Shown here one piece after another: positions 42,293 to 51,248 of a stretch of 64,000 nucleotides of DNA (position 1 is its first letter; every line of letters starts with the position of its first letter). Source of the stretch: Mesorhizobium sp. (GTDB lineage Bacteria; Pseudomonadota; Alphaproteobacteria; Rhizobiales; Rhizobiaceae); assembly GCF_004962245.1 (NCBI RefSeq), contig NZ_SUHQ01000016.1, forward strand, positions 88,930 through 152,929. Direction: 5' to 3'. The notes under the pieces are model-generated. The model was not told the origin of the DNA. It saw nothing but the letters and a program-made list of their open reading frames with translations, and searched no databases. Both the position numbers and the translations under genes were made by a program.

Positions 42293-43639
42293 GTGGAAAA
42301 ATATGATGTCGTGATCCTCGGCGGCGGCAATGCCGGGATGGGGGTGACGGTGCCTACGTGCGCTGCCGGGATGTCGGTGGCCATGATAGAAGCACGCGAC
42401 CTCGGCGGCACTTGCCCCAATCGCGGCTGCACGCCGAAGAAGGTCCTCGTCGCGGCGGCCCATGCGCTCCATGAGATCGAACGCGCCGATCGGCACGGGA
42501 TCACGGTCGATACTCCGAGGCTCGACTGGCGAGCCCTGATCGAACGTGAAAAGGATATGATCAGGGACATTCCCTCCCGCCTGTCCGAATTGATGGCCAA
42601 GCGCGGCGTCGATGTCATCGTCGGCGAGGCCGCGTTCATCGGCAGCAATACCATCAGCGTCGACGGTCGCGAGCTTGAAGCCAGGAACATCGTCATCGCA
42701 ACCGGTTCGAAGCCGCGTTCACTGTCAATTCCAGGCGCCGAGCACCTGACCATTTCGGACGATGTCCTGAACGAACCGATGCTGCCCCGCGCGGTGGTGT
42801 TCGTCGGCGGCGGCGTCATTGCCTTCGAACTGGGCCACGTTTACGCGCGCGCGGGCGTCGACGTGACGATCCTCGAAGCCCTGCCGCATCTGCTCGGAGG
42901 TTTCGACGCCGATGCCGTTGCCCGGATCCGTGGCGCGAGCGAACGCATAGGCATTCGTATCCGCACACTGGCCTGGGTCGAGAGGATCGACAAGGTCGAC
43001 GGACGGTTGCGTGTCACCTTTGTGGCGGATGGCGTCGAGTGCGCCGTGGATGCGGACAGGGTTGTGAATTGCGCCGGACGTGTCGCCAACGTCGAGGGGC
43101 TCGATCTCGGCGCCGGCGTCATCGCGCATCGCGAAGGCCGCATCGAAATCGATGATCATCTGCGCTCGCGTTCCAATCCTGACGTCTACGTCTGCGGCGA
43201 TGCGGTGTGGAATTCTCCGCAGCTTTCTCCTGTAGCGACCTATGAGGGCGGCATCGTCGGCCGAAACATCGTCGATGGGCCGACACACCGGCCGGACTAT
43301 GGCCAGATACCGGCGTGTCTCTACACGGTCCCCGCCCTGGCCAGCGTCGGGCTGACCGAGGCCAAAGCGAAAGAGCAAGGCCTTGGCGTCAGGGTCCATG
43401 TGAACGACATGCGGGGCTGGCTATCCGTGAGGACCTATGCCGAGACCGTCGCGTGGTCGAAGGTCATTGTCGAGGAGACCGCGGACAGGATCGTCGGCGC
43501 CCACATGGTAGGCCATGCCGGCGAAGAGCTGATCCATCTTTTCGCGCTTGCCATGAAACACGGCATCACGGCATCGCAGCTATCGGACATGGTCTACGGC
43601 TTCCCTGCTTTCGCCTCGGATGTCAGGAACATGATGTAA
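42293..43639 (+). CDS. Flavin disulfide-reductase family protein (mercuric/glutathione reductase-like)
   Basis: 448 residues from GTG at 42293 with GGGAGG before it. FAD motif VVILGGGNAGMGVTV, redox pair in LGGTCPNRGCTPKKVLVAAA, NAD(P) site VVFVGGGVIAFELGHVYARA, and YVCGDAVWNSPQLSPVATYE. At the C-terminus, where the family normally has a catalytic His (HPT..E), it reads YGFPAFASD, so the acid-base His is absent; the natural substrate may differ from glutathione or lipoamide. Lies 19 bases after the NADH dehydrogenase. Confidence 0.88.
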   Translation: MEKYDVVILGGGNAGMGVTVPTCAAGMSVAMIEARDLGGTCPNRGCTPKKVLVAAAHALHEIERADRHGITVDTPRLDWRALIEREKDMIRDIPSRLSELMAKRGVDVIVGEAAFIGSNTISVDGRELEARNIVIATGSKPRSLSIPGAEHLTISDDVLNEPMLPRAVVFVGGGVIAFELGHVYARAGVDVTILEALPHLLGGFDADAVARIRGASERIGIRIRTLAWVERIDKVDGRLRVTFVADGVECAVDADRVVNCAGRVANVEGLDLGAGVIAHREGRIEIDDHLRSRSNPDVYVCGDAVWNSPQLSPVATYEGGIVGRNIVDGPTHRPDYGQIPACLYTVPALASVGLTEAKAKEQGLGVRVHVNDMRGWLSVRTYAETVAWSKVIVEETADRIVGAHMVGHAGEELIHLFALAMKHGITASQLSDMVYGFPAFASDVRNMM

Positions 43640-43780
43640 CGAAATGAGCTGAGGCCGCGAACAGAATATGAACCTCGCTTGTGCTCGATGCACGCAGGAC
43701 ATCGAATCCATGCAAGAAAAGCATGATCGTGGCCGAGGGGTTTCGATGATAGGCTGCATGCAAGCTATGAAAGTGCAGAA

Positions 43781-44485
43781 ATGGCCGCCGACGACCAGAC
43801 AATGACACTTGAACAGTCCGTGCAGGCTGCCGTCGAACTCGATGCGCCGCTGAACGAGCGGCTGGAGGTGGTCGCAAGGGCTGTTCGCCGACTCAACGGC
43901 GATTTTGCCGATGCGGTCGACCGCCTGGTGTCACGCTTGCAGGAGCAGGGGGCAGGGGCGATGGCGCCGGCGCCTGGCGATCTCATGCCAGCCTTCCTCC
44001 TGCCTGACGACAGCGGCAAACTGATCGGATTGGCGGACCTGCTGAAGCAGGGGCCGGCAGTAATAATCTTCCAGCGGGGTCACTGGTGCCCTTATTGCCG
44101 CTTGAATGCGATCGGGATCGTAGAGGTCCAGGAGGAGATTGCCGCACTGGGTGGCCAAGTGGCGGTGATCATGCCCGAACGACGCAAATTTGCGAAGGCG
44201 ATGAAGACTACGGTAGGTGCCCAGTTTCCATTCCTGACCGACATGGACAATGGCTATGCGCTCTCACTCAACCTCGCTATCTGGGTCGGGGCTGAAATGG
44301 AACGGTTGATGGGAGTTGGTTATGATCTCCCTAGCTATCAGGGCAACAGCAGCTGGTTCCTGCCGATCCCGGCGACTTTCATCGTAGGCACGGACGGGCG
44401 GATTATAGAGCGCTTCGTCGATCCGGACTACCGCCGGCGAATGGACATCGACGACCTGATTGCGGCGCTCAAGCGGGCTCGCTAA
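43781..44485 (+). CDS. Peroxiredoxin-like (AhpC/TSA) protein
   Basis: 234 residues. An N-terminal helical stretch of about 60 residues precedes a thioredoxin fold: PAFLLPDDSGKLIGLADLLK, IFQRGHWCPYCRLNAIGIVE (two Cys, CPYC), FPFLTDMDNGYALSLNLAIW and FIVGTDGRIIERFVDPDYRR. Probably reduces peroxides with a thiol donor. The last 17 bases overlap the convergent lysR. It ends the redox run. Confidence 0.9.
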   Translation: MAADDQTMTLEQSVQAAVELDAPLNERLEVVARAVRRLNGDFADAVDRLVSRLQEQGAGAMAPAPGDLMPAFLLPDDSGKLIGLADLLKQGPAVIIFQRGHWCPYCRLNAIGIVEVQEEIAALGGQVAVIMPERRKFAKAMKTTVGAQFPFLTDMDNGYALSLNLAIWVGAEMERLMGVGYDLPSYQGNSSWFLPIPATFIVGTDGRIIERFVDPDYRRRMDIDDLIAALKRAR

Positions 44486-45374
44486 CGCCAAATGGCGACC
44501 AGTCCGTCGATCGCAACAGGTTGAGCAGCGTCGTGGCGACTGGCGAACGATGGCGGCCAGCGACCGCGTAGACGGCGACTACGCGCGAAATGTCGACATC
44601 CCGCAGCTTGAGTCTGCGGACACTCGACGACCGCGGCGCTGTCGTGGAGACGAAGCCCACACCGGCGTTGGCCTCCAGCAGTGCTAGTAGGTCGTGGTCA
44701 GTCTCGACCTCATGGGCGGCCTGAGGCGTGAACCCTTTCGCAGCGAGGCGACGCGACAGCTCCTCGCTTGTTTCCCAATCGATCCGGCTGAGCACCGGTT
44801 CTCCGGCAAGCTGATCGAGCGCAACGTCGGATTCGTTGCGACGGGCAAGCGGGTGATCGGAATTCACCACCAGCTCGATCTCCTCCTGGAAGAGCGGCCA
44901 AGTGTCGAGCCGATCCCAAGCCGCCCCCAGCGGGCCGGCCACCGCCAATTCGACGGCACCATTCTTGAGCGCATCGACGACAGCGGTCGGCGAACCGCGA
45001 CTGATCTTGAGATGCACACCGGGATAAGCCCGAAAAAGCTCCGTAAACGGCGAAACCAGCAGCGCTATGTTCACGCTACTGGAAATGGTGACATTAAGCG
45101 GTGCCACGTCGCTGCTTTGCACTGCTTTGGCGAGTGATTTGGCGGACGTGGCGGCATCATAACATTGCTGCAGCAAAGGCAGCATGCGCCGGCCAAGTTC
45201 GGTCAGGTGAGAATGCTGGCGCTCGCGCCGAAGGAGCTCTCCACCCAGCTCGTCCTCAAGTGTCTTGATGGCGCGCGTCAACGCCGGTTGCGTGACATTG
45301 CATTCTTCCGCCGCCCTGGTGAAGTTCAGCGTGCCGGACAGGGCCAGGAAATAACGGACCTGCTGCATTTCCAT
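44469..45374 (-). CDS. LysR-family regulator, paralogue of the one at 35170
   Basis: 301 residues. HTH: QQVRYFLALSGTLNFTRAAE then CNVTQPALTRAIKTLEDELG, very close to the LysR at 35170-36084. Effector domain from about residue 90 (LNVTISSSVNIALLVSPFTE). Convergent with the peroxiredoxin gene (17-base overlap), which could be a target only from a distance. Confidence 0.9.
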   Translation of the reverse strand: MEMQQVRYFLALSGTLNFTRAAEECNVTQPALTRAIKTLEDELGGELLRRERQHSHLTELGRRMLPLLQQCYDAATSAKSLAKAVQSSDVAPLNVTISSSVNIALLVSPFTELFRAYPGVHLKISRGSPTAVVDALKNGAVELAVAGPLGAAWDRLDTWPLFQEEIELVVNSDHPLARRNESDVALDQLAGEPVLSRIDWETSEELSRRLAAKGFTPQAAHEVETDHDLLALLEANAGVGFVSTTAPRSSSVRRLKLRDVDISRVVAVYAVAGRHRSPVATTLLNLLRSTDWSPFGVSEPA

Positions 45375-45522
45375 GAACTTTCCCCCCTCAGCGAAATCCG
45401 ATCGTTAGGCGTAGCTAATTTGCGCCTATGCTAACGCAACAGGAGACCGAGGCAAAGGCGAAGACGGTTCCCCAGAGGTTGGCTGTGAGAAACGATTTCG
45501 ACTGACAAGGGAGGCCATTTTG

Positions 45523-45727
45523 ATGGGCGTCGCCGCATGAGTCCGGCGATCAGGAGATCGCCGGTCTCGGCCGTCGTATCAATGACATCCGCCGAGATGC
45601 CGGCGTCGCCTATGGCAGGCGCGACGTGATCATCGGCCTCAGGAAGGAAATCGACAATTTCCGGCAGCGACTGGCAAACGTCCGCGCCCACCGCACCGCC
45701 GCCCAGTTGATCATCTTCCCGACGTGA
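45523..45727 (+). pseudogene. Small frameshifted coding region (or shifted-frame peptide)
   Basis: AAGGGAGG followed by an ATG at 45523 gives MGVAA and then TGA. In the +1 frame from 45536 a 63-codon reading frame with strong coding-type third-base G+C runs to 45727: ESGDQEIAGLGRRINDIRRD, AGVAYGRRDVIIGLRKEIDN and FRQRLANVRAHRTAAQLIIF. A single base change would join the good start to this frame. It lies antisense to the 3' end of the lipid-kinase frame. Confidence 0.45.
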
Positions 45728-46695
45728 GCAGCATGATAGCCCGGCGCACCTTTCGGCGCGGTGGGCTGCTTTTGCCAAGGCCAGGCGCTCACTCCGGCTT
45801 CCCGCGTGGGCGATGGCGGAGCGAGGACCGAGATCGCCTTCGGCAGAACCTTGAAATGGGCAGGCGTCGAGGTGACGATCTCACCATCCGTGTTAACCGG
45901 CATCGGCTTTTTGGTCTCGATGTCGAACTCGATGCACCTGGCCGTGCGCACCTCACGCCAGACACCATGCGTTCCAGAGCGAAACGAGCGGACCATCAGC
46001 GCCAGCTTCCAGAGGTTCGTCATCTCCAGGCTATAGAGGTCGAGATGTCCGTCGTCGATCTCGGCCGTCTCTTCCACCACGTTGCCACCGCCGTAATGCA
46101 CTCCGTTTCCAATCGCAATTTGGTAGGTTTCGGCCTCGATCGCCGCACCCTTCTCGGTGATTCTCGCGTGGAACCGCACGGCCTTGGTCAACACTTTCAT
46201 CGCCGCCAACGCATACCCGAGCCTGCCGAAACGCTTCTTCAGAGCGGGGTCAAGACCCTGCGCAAGTTCGGTGCTCAGTCCGATGCTCGCGACGTTGAAA
46301 AAGGCATGCCCATTGACGGTGCCGACATCGATCCGTCGGGTTGTGCCTCGCACGATCACGTCGGCGGCCTGCAGCAGATTCGTCGGGATGTGGAGCGTGC
46401 GCGCGAGGTCGTTCGCCGTTCCCATCGGGATAATGCCCATCGGCAGGCCGCTTTCCACCACCGCCATCGCCGCCGACGACACCGAACCGTCGCCACCACA
46501 CACGATCACAAGATCGGCCAGGTGCCGCAAGCGTACAATGTCGCGTGCAAGCTCGGGCAACGCCTCGAACGTCTCCACGGTGACGGAAAGCCCGCCGGCC
46601 TCCAGCCGCTCGATAATTGGCGCCATCGGCTCATGGCCGCGCCGCGCCTTGGGATTGACGAGCAGCAACGCGCGCCTGTTAGCTGTTTTGTTCAT
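45610..46695 (-). CDS. Diacylglycerol/lipid kinase (YegS/DagK-like)
   Basis: 361 residues. Start RRALLLVNPKARRGHEPMAP; the kinase motif GGDGS is in LVIVCGGDGSVSSAAMAVVE; GIIPMGTANDLARTLHIPTN is the second conserved block; IGLSTELAQG and VNTDGEIVTSTPAHFKVLP follow. Phosphorylates diacylglycerol or related lipids. After about residue 292 (LPKAISVLAPPSPTREAG) the sequence no longer resembles the family and the last part overlaps a coding-like frame on the other strand, so the true stop may have been lost by a frameshift. Confidence 0.85.
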   Translation of the reverse strand: MNKTANRRALLLVNPKARRGHEPMAPIIERLEAGGLSVTVETFEALPELARDIVRLRHLADLVIVCGGDGSVSSAAMAVVESGLPMGIIPMGTANDLARTLHIPTNLLQAADVIVRGTTRRIDVGTVNGHAFFNVASIGLSTELAQGLDPALKKRFGRLGYALAAMKVLTKAVRFHARITEKGAAIEAETYQIAIGNGVHYGGGNVVEETAEIDDGHLDLYSLEMTNLWKLALMVRSFRSGTHGVWREVRTARCIEFDIETKKPMPVNTDGEIVTSTPAHFKVLPKAISVLAPPSPTREAGVSAWPWQKQPTAPKGAPGYHAAHVGKMINWAAVRWARTFASRCRKLSISFLRPMITSRLP

Positions 46696-47230
46696 TCAGG
46701 TTGGGTCGGATGATTCATGGCCCACGCACATAAGGTGGCTGCTTGCAGATTTCGACCCCAACCGTCGCTTCTTGACCTCCCGCGAGGGTCCCGCGGCAGG
46801 GACCCAGGCCGCCTTCTACTATGCCTGGGGACCTTCTGAACGAGGCAAGTTCGCAAAAGTCCCGTCCGTTCTGGCGACTAGGGAACGGAGCATGATCCTT
46901 CTGCTGGAATTGGCAATGAGGCGTGAAGCGCCCTGTCGTTCCCCTCAGCAGGCGCCGCCGACTGCTGGGAGTCCAAAGCCGGCACGCCCTTACGCAACAA
47001 AGCGCGCCGGCCCGCGTTCATTCGCCATGACAAACTTATCTCCACTGGGCCCGCCGATTACCGCCAGGCGACCCGGCGAACAGGTCGAGCATGAGAGGAA
47101 CCATTTCTATCCCTGCCCACCATGCGGCTAACCGGTCGATGCGCGCGACCTGCCGCAGGTCATCTGGCATGATCAACCGGGACGAGCCGCTCGAAGTCGA
47201 TTCTTGACTGGACACAGGAGACTGCTGCAG
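46696..47230. other. 535-base stretch without a confident gene
   Basis: Upstream of the divergent lipid-kinase and iron-permease genes. One 34-codon frame at 47027-47131 ends in HFYPCPPCG but has no ribosome site; I do not call it. No repeat or hairpin of note. Confidence 0.5.
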
Positions 47231-47560
47231 ATGACAAGCAATCAGGTCAGGAGCGCCATCACACATATTGGCACGCTGACATCGCGCCCGCAGGCATTTC
47301 TGATCTTCTTTGCCTACGCCGGCCTCTGGCTCATCTTCGACCGGCGCAGCGTGGATTGGCACGCCATTGCGACACTGGCGACTTGGGCGATGACCCTATT
47401 CATCCAACGCGCCGAGCAGCGCGACACACAGGCGCTGCACGCTAAACTGGACGAATTGCTTCGCGCGACGGGTGAGGCTGACAGCGAGACCGCAAGAATC
47501 GACGACAAGGAACCGGAAGAGATCGAGGCCCAGCGAGAGCGGAACCAGGAAGACAGTTGA
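47231..47560 (+). CDS. Low-affinity iron permease family protein
   Basis: 109 residues from ATG at 47231 (AGGAGACTGCTGC upstream). Two membrane segments: PQAFLIFFAYAGLWLIF and HAIATLATWAMTLFIQRAEQ. QRAEQRDTQALHAKLDELLR is the family's cytoplasmic signature; the tail is acidic. The name comes from distant yeast Fet4 similarity; transport by such a short protein is doubtful. Confidence 0.82.
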   Translation: MTSNQVRSAITHIGTLTSRPQAFLIFFAYAGLWLIFDRRSVDWHAIATLATWAMTLFIQRAEQRDTQALHAKLDELLRATGEADSETARIDDKEPEEIEAQRERNQEDS

Positions 47561-47800
47561 GCAGCGTCATCCGGCATCGTTGTCGGTTGCAATCAGACGG
47601 GAGCGGAATCGATTGCAGATGTTATCGTAGCGGCCGTGGCGAAGGTTGGTTCGCAACGCGGCAAGGCTCCGGCGCACATCCCCAAAAATCGTAGCGTTTT
47701 GCCGCTGGCGACGAACCGCACCCCAGGGATTCTGCTTTCCGGACGGTACACTTTCGCGTATTGAAATCCGCGACTGCCGGATCTTATGGGTGTCCAGCCG

Positions 47801-47878
47801 CTATCGCAGACCCAAAAAGCTCAAAATGGCCAATACGATTACGATGGCGCCGACCAGCCAAATAATGTTGTTCATCAT
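47801..47878 (-). CDS. 25-residue single-pass membrane peptide
   Basis: MMNNIIWLVGAIVIVLAILS followed by FLGLR and a stop. One hydrophobic helix, positive C-terminus, AGGAG 4-5 bases before the first ATG (47878). Tiny proteins of this pattern recur in rhizobia beside stress genes such as csbD, which lies 170 bases upstream. Function unknown. Confidence 0.7.
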   Translation of the reverse strand: MMNNIIWLVGAIVIVLAILSFLGLR

Positions 47879-48050
47879 TACGCTCCTTCGCCTCTGTGCC
47901 CACGCCCGAACGTCGGGTCGAAGTTCGCTACGCATCTAGAACATCAGGTACAGCTAAAAGTTCCAGCCGTGGCTATGGTGGATTATCAGTTGCGCCAAAG
48001 GCTGGCGGACTGCGCGCCGACTTTCCGGTCGGGCTGAGTTAAATCCAGCG

Positions 48051-48251
48051 CTAGGTGAGCCTTCTGGACCAGTCATCTATCTGGCGCTCTGCCTGTTCCT
48101 TGGCGATTCCATACCGCTCCTGAATACGTCCTACGAGCTGGTCACGATTGCCCTCGATGCGATCAAGGTCATCGTCCGTGAGGTCACCCCATTGCTCCTT
48201 GGCCTTACCTTTGAACTGCATCCATTTTCCCTTGATCTGATCCCAATTCAT
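48051..48251 (-). CDS. CsbD-family stress-response protein
   Basis: 66 residues. MNWDQIKGKWMQFKGKAKEQ then WGDLTDDDLDRIEGNRDQLV and GRIQERYGIAKEQAERQIDD: the full CsbD pattern. Members are small, hydrophilic, general-stress proteins, often under sigma-B or EcfG control. AAGGAGG-type site before the ATG. Here it is one of several stress-type small genes in the area. Confidence 0.94.
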   Translation of the reverse strand: MNWDQIKGKWMQFKGKAKEQWGDLTDDDLDRIEGNRDQLVGRIQERYGIAKEQAERQIDDWSRRLT

Positions 48252-48410
48252 GGATTCCTCCTTTGTTGTACAAAGGAAATGCGAATGGACACCACATGTT
48301 CCCGAGTATCGGATCGCCTATGACGATTATTGGCGACGCAGCAGACGGCCGCCGGCCGGAGCCGGCGATCCGCACCTTGAAATCACATTCGAACGGTTTC
48401 CTCAGTGGGA

Positions 48411-48674
48411 TCAGCTGGCGCGCGCCAAGGCAATCGATATGACGTTATCTGTATCCGCCTCCGGTAGATCGAACAGCATCGGGAGTTGGCGGGTCATGGC
48501 CATTTCAACGATCAACTCTTCAATGGAAGCTGTCGTCAGGTCGGTCTCGACACTGTGCGAGATCATCGAGGCAAGCTTGTGGACCGGCACTGGCGCCGAC
48601 TTTGCACGGTCGTCAAGAAACCTGCTGATTTCGATTACAACGTCTGCGTCAATGCTCTTCGGCAATTCGCGCAT
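48411..48674 (-). CDS. Hypothetical protein, 87 residues
   Basis: Start MRELPKSIDADVVIEISRFL at 48674, with AGGAGG 8 bases upstream (a longer frame to 48698 has none). No known domain; an all-helical composition with HKLASMISHSVETDLTTASI and EELIVEMAMTRQLPMLFDLP. No signal peptide. Confidence 0.75.
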   Translation of the reverse strand: MRELPKSIDADVVIEISRFLDDRAKSAPVPVHKLASMISHSVETDLTTASIEELIVEMAMTRQLPMLFDLPEADTDNVISIALARAS

Positions 48675-48895
48675 GGCTTTTCCTCCTGCCCATATCATGC
48701 GCGTGCCAGAGGTCTGAGTCTCGAAAAATCAACATGTGGATTTAACCAAGGGTCGCGTGTCGTCCGATTGCTTGGCGGTGCGCTCGGGTCTGCGGCGAAA
48801 GCACAGGTGCACTGGTGTCGCATGCGGCAACGAAATCGCCCCTGTTGCGTTGCCCAACCATACATCGTGAGCAAACGTATCAAAGGAGAATAAGC

Positions 48896-49180
48896 ATGAC
48901 AGCCGACGCGGCGAAGCTCTATCCCCGCCACCGGGATCGGATTTCCGGCAGCGAGGATTACGTAGTAAGGCATTTTGCGCGGCAAAACGGCATCACCCCG
49001 GCGCAAGTTCACCAGCTGATCAAGAGATGTGGAAGCAACCGCGCCAAGCTGGTGGCTGCGGCGAAGGAACTTCGCACGTCGCTTCGACCGGATGCCCCCA
49101 AGGCCATCCCAGCCTCGGGGCGCCGCGCCGGACGTCTCAGTGTCGGCGTCGATGCCAGAAATGGCTTAGAAACGCGGTGA
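48896..49180 (+). CDS. DUF3606-domain protein
   Basis: 94 residues from ATG at 48896 (AAAGGAGAAT before it). Core DRISGSEDYVVRHFARQNGI then TPAQVHQLIKRCGSNRAKLV is the DUF3606 pattern. Small alpha-helical proteins of unknown function, common in rhizobial stress regions. The last 44 bases overlap the convergent YihY gene. Confidence 0.85.
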   Translation: MTADAAKLYPRHRDRISGSEDYVVRHFARQNGITPAQVHQLIKRCGSNRAKLVAAAKELRTSLRPDAPKAIPASGRRAGRLSVGVDARNGLETR

Positions 49181-50138
49181 GGAGACTGCTGAAGACAATC
49201 CAGCCGACGACTTCGCTCTCAGACCTTTCAATCCTGGCCCGAGCAGCCAGCTTCTGTTCGCGATCACTGGCCTTGATCGTCGCCTTCAGATCGCGCCGGC
49301 TGCCGTGTCGAACCGAATAGGCTCGTGTAAATTCGGCGCCCAACAGAAAGATCTCGGACGAATAATAGACCCACAGCAGCACGACGAGCAGTGCACCGGC
49401 TGCCCCGTATGAGGATGCGATGGCGCTGGCTCCGATATACCAGCCGATCAGCGATTTCCCGATCGTGAAGAGAAACGCCGTTGCCACGGCGCCGACCCCA
49501 ACGTCGCGCCATCGTAGCGCGCGGTCTGGCAAGACCTTGTAGATTGCCGCGAACAAAAGCGCGATCAGGGCAAACGAGACGATCCCGTTGATTGCGCTCA
49601 GGATCATGGTGCCGAAGGGTAGATAGGCATTGATGATTTCGCCAAGTGCCGAAATTGCAGCGCTCGCGACCAGGGACACTAGGAGCAGGAAGCCAAGCGC
49701 CGCGACGAGCCCAAGGCTTGCGGCGCGGGCTCGCACGATCCGTGAAATCGATGCTCCGCTTGGCTCAACTTTCCATATCTCATTCAGGGCGAGCTGCATT
49801 TCGCCGAACACGCCGGATGCGGTAACGAACAGCGTGACGAGACCCAAAATGGCAGCAAGGGTGCCCGCGGTCCGGCTTGACGTGTTCTCGATTGTCGCCT
49901 GCAAAAGCTCGGCGCTCTGCGGCCCCATCAGGCCCGCCATCTGCGCCGAAAGGGCCAGTTGCGCCGCATCGTTCCCGAAGACCATGCCAGCGATAGCGAC
50001 AACGATGAGCAGGATCGGCGCAAGCGAGGTCGTGGCATAAAACGCCATTGCTGCCCCGTGAGTTAGAGCATTGTCATTGATGAAGCCGAGAATGCTCTCC
50101 GCAAGGAGCGCCCAGCCCTCTTTCGCCACATTCCACAT
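49137..50138 (-). CDS. YihY/BrkB-family membrane protein
   Basis: 333 residues. Starts MWNVAKEGWALLAESILGFI, then HGAAMAFYATTSLAPILLIV, the family's first membrane block. Five or six more hydrophobic segments follow; conserved LLWVYYSSEIFLLGAEFTRA near residue 270 is the signature. Once annotated as RNase BN, the family is now viewed as inner-membrane proteins of unknown transport or envelope role. Ends with an extra Trp-containing segment (ESEVVGWIVFSSLLTAFLSH). Confidence 0.92.
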   Translation of the reverse strand: MWNVAKEGWALLAESILGFINDNALTHGAAMAFYATTSLAPILLIVVAIAGMVFGNDAAQLALSAQMAGLMGPQSAELLQATIENTSSRTAGTLAAILGLVTLFVTASGVFGEMQLALNEIWKVEPSGASISRIVRARAASLGLVAALGFLLLVSLVASAAISALGEIINAYLPFGTMILSAINGIVSFALIALLFAAIYKVLPDRALRWRDVGVGAVATAFLFTIGKSLIGWYIGASAIASSYGAAGALLVVLLWVYYSSEIFLLGAEFTRAYSVRHGSRRDLKATIKASDREQKLAARARIERSESEVVGWIVFSSLLTAFLSHFWHRRRH

Positions 50139-50447
50139 GTTTTGCCTCCCCCTGCTTTCTCAGCAGGCAATTAGAGGCAACACGGCAGTGGACCAGAGCG
50201 GCACGTCGGAGTTCAGGTGATGGACCTGGGTTTTGGCGCCACCTCCGACTCTCTACCAATCGTGATTTCAATTTATTTGAAAGACCCGGGCCCTGTTACG
50301 TTGCCGCTTCCGATGCCCGGCCGCTCGCCATGGTGCCGTTGACGGGAGGTCGACGCCAACGTTTCCCACAACCGTTGCAATTCAGCAACAGACTTTGGGG
50401 GCATGGCAGGCTACGATGAGTTTTATTTTATACCGAGGAGGGGTGCC
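50139..50447. other. 309-base gap
   Basis: Divergent promoter space between YihY and the outer-membrane protein gene. No gene or repeat is recognised apart from the ribosome site GAGGAGGGG just before 50448. Confidence 0.5.
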
Positions 50448-51080
50448 ATGTTTTCCATCAGACGGACTGCTCTCACCGCCACGATGCTGCTGGCCTGGGG
50501 TGGATGCGCTCTCGCGGCGGACCCGGTGTATGAGGAGCCTGTGGTTGCTTCGGTCTATGACTGGAGCGGTGTCTATCTTGGCGTTCAGGGCGGCTACGGC
50601 TGGGCTGATGCGGATGTGACCATTTTCACCAATCCACCAACTGTTGGATCGGCCGATCTGGACGGACCATTTGTTGGAGCGCTTGCCGGCTATAATTTCC
50701 AGTCCGGGAATTTCGTGTTCGGTATCGAGGGCGATGTAAACAAGAGCTGGATCGAGTTCGACGATGACGCAGACGCCGAGATCGACTGGTTCGGATCCGT
50801 GCGCGGACGCCTGGGCTACGCTTGGGATCGCACCTTGCTTTTCGGCACGGCGGGTATTGCTTTCGCGAGTGGCGAAGTGCCTTCGATCGTGGTGGGGGAA
50901 GATGACGATCTGAGCTTCACCGGCTGGACGGCGGGCCTCGGCGTTGAACATGCTTTCACCGACAACTGGCTTGGCCGGGCCGAGTATCGCTATTACGATT
51001 TCGGTACAGAGGACATCACGCGCGGCGAAGTCGACCTGACGATGCACACGGTCTCCGTAGGCGTCGCATACAAGTTCTGA
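50448..51080 (+). CDS. Omp25/31-type outer-membrane beta-barrel protein
   Basis: 210 residues. Signal peptide (RRTALTATMLLAWGGCALAA), then an eight-strand barrel: YDWSGVYLGVQGGYGWADAD, FVGALAGYNFQSGNFVFGIE, WFGSVRGRLGYAWDRTLLFG and the C-terminal MHTVSVGVAYKF ending in Phe, the sorting signal for BamA. Abundant surface protein of Rhizobiales. Single gene followed by a dispersed repeat. Confidence 0.93.
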   Translation: MFSIRRTALTATMLLAWGGCALAADPVYEEPVVASVYDWSGVYLGVQGGYGWADADVTIFTNPPTVGSADLDGPFVGALAGYNFQSGNFVFGIEGDVNKSWIEFDDDADAEIDWFGSVRGRLGYAWDRTLLFGTAGIAFASGEVPSIVVGEDDDLSFTGWTAGLGVEHAFTDNWLGRAEYRYYDFGTEDITRGEVDLTMHTVSVGVAYKF

Positions 51081-51148
51081 CGAAGCAGCCGGCAGACGAG
51101 CCGACTGCAGTGCGGCTGTCCTGTTCGGAAACACGTCTTTGCAGCCAT

Positions 51149-51248
51149 TAAAAGCGCGCCGCGTTTGAAGAGATTCACGCGGCGCGCTTTAAGTTTATCT
51201 ATGCAGTCATTATCCCAAAACCACTGCGCGCTTTGGGCGACATGCATT
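51149..51248 (+). repeat. Dispersed intergenic repeat, family 2, copy 2
   Basis: Aligns with 15305-15431: TTAAAAGCGCGCCGCGTTTG, the matching arm GCGGCGCGCTTTAA, then CCCAAAACCACTGCGCG and TTTGGGCGACATGCATTGG. Lacks the 24-base insert of copy 1. Confidence 0.75.

Noticed and set aside
45523..45545. Programmed +1 frameshift at GCC GCA TGA
   Set aside because: No known slippery signal or stimulator seen; mutation or sequence error is simpler.
47027..47131. 34-codon frame ending HFYPCPPCG
   Set aside because: No ribosome site and no certain family; kept only as a note for the gap.
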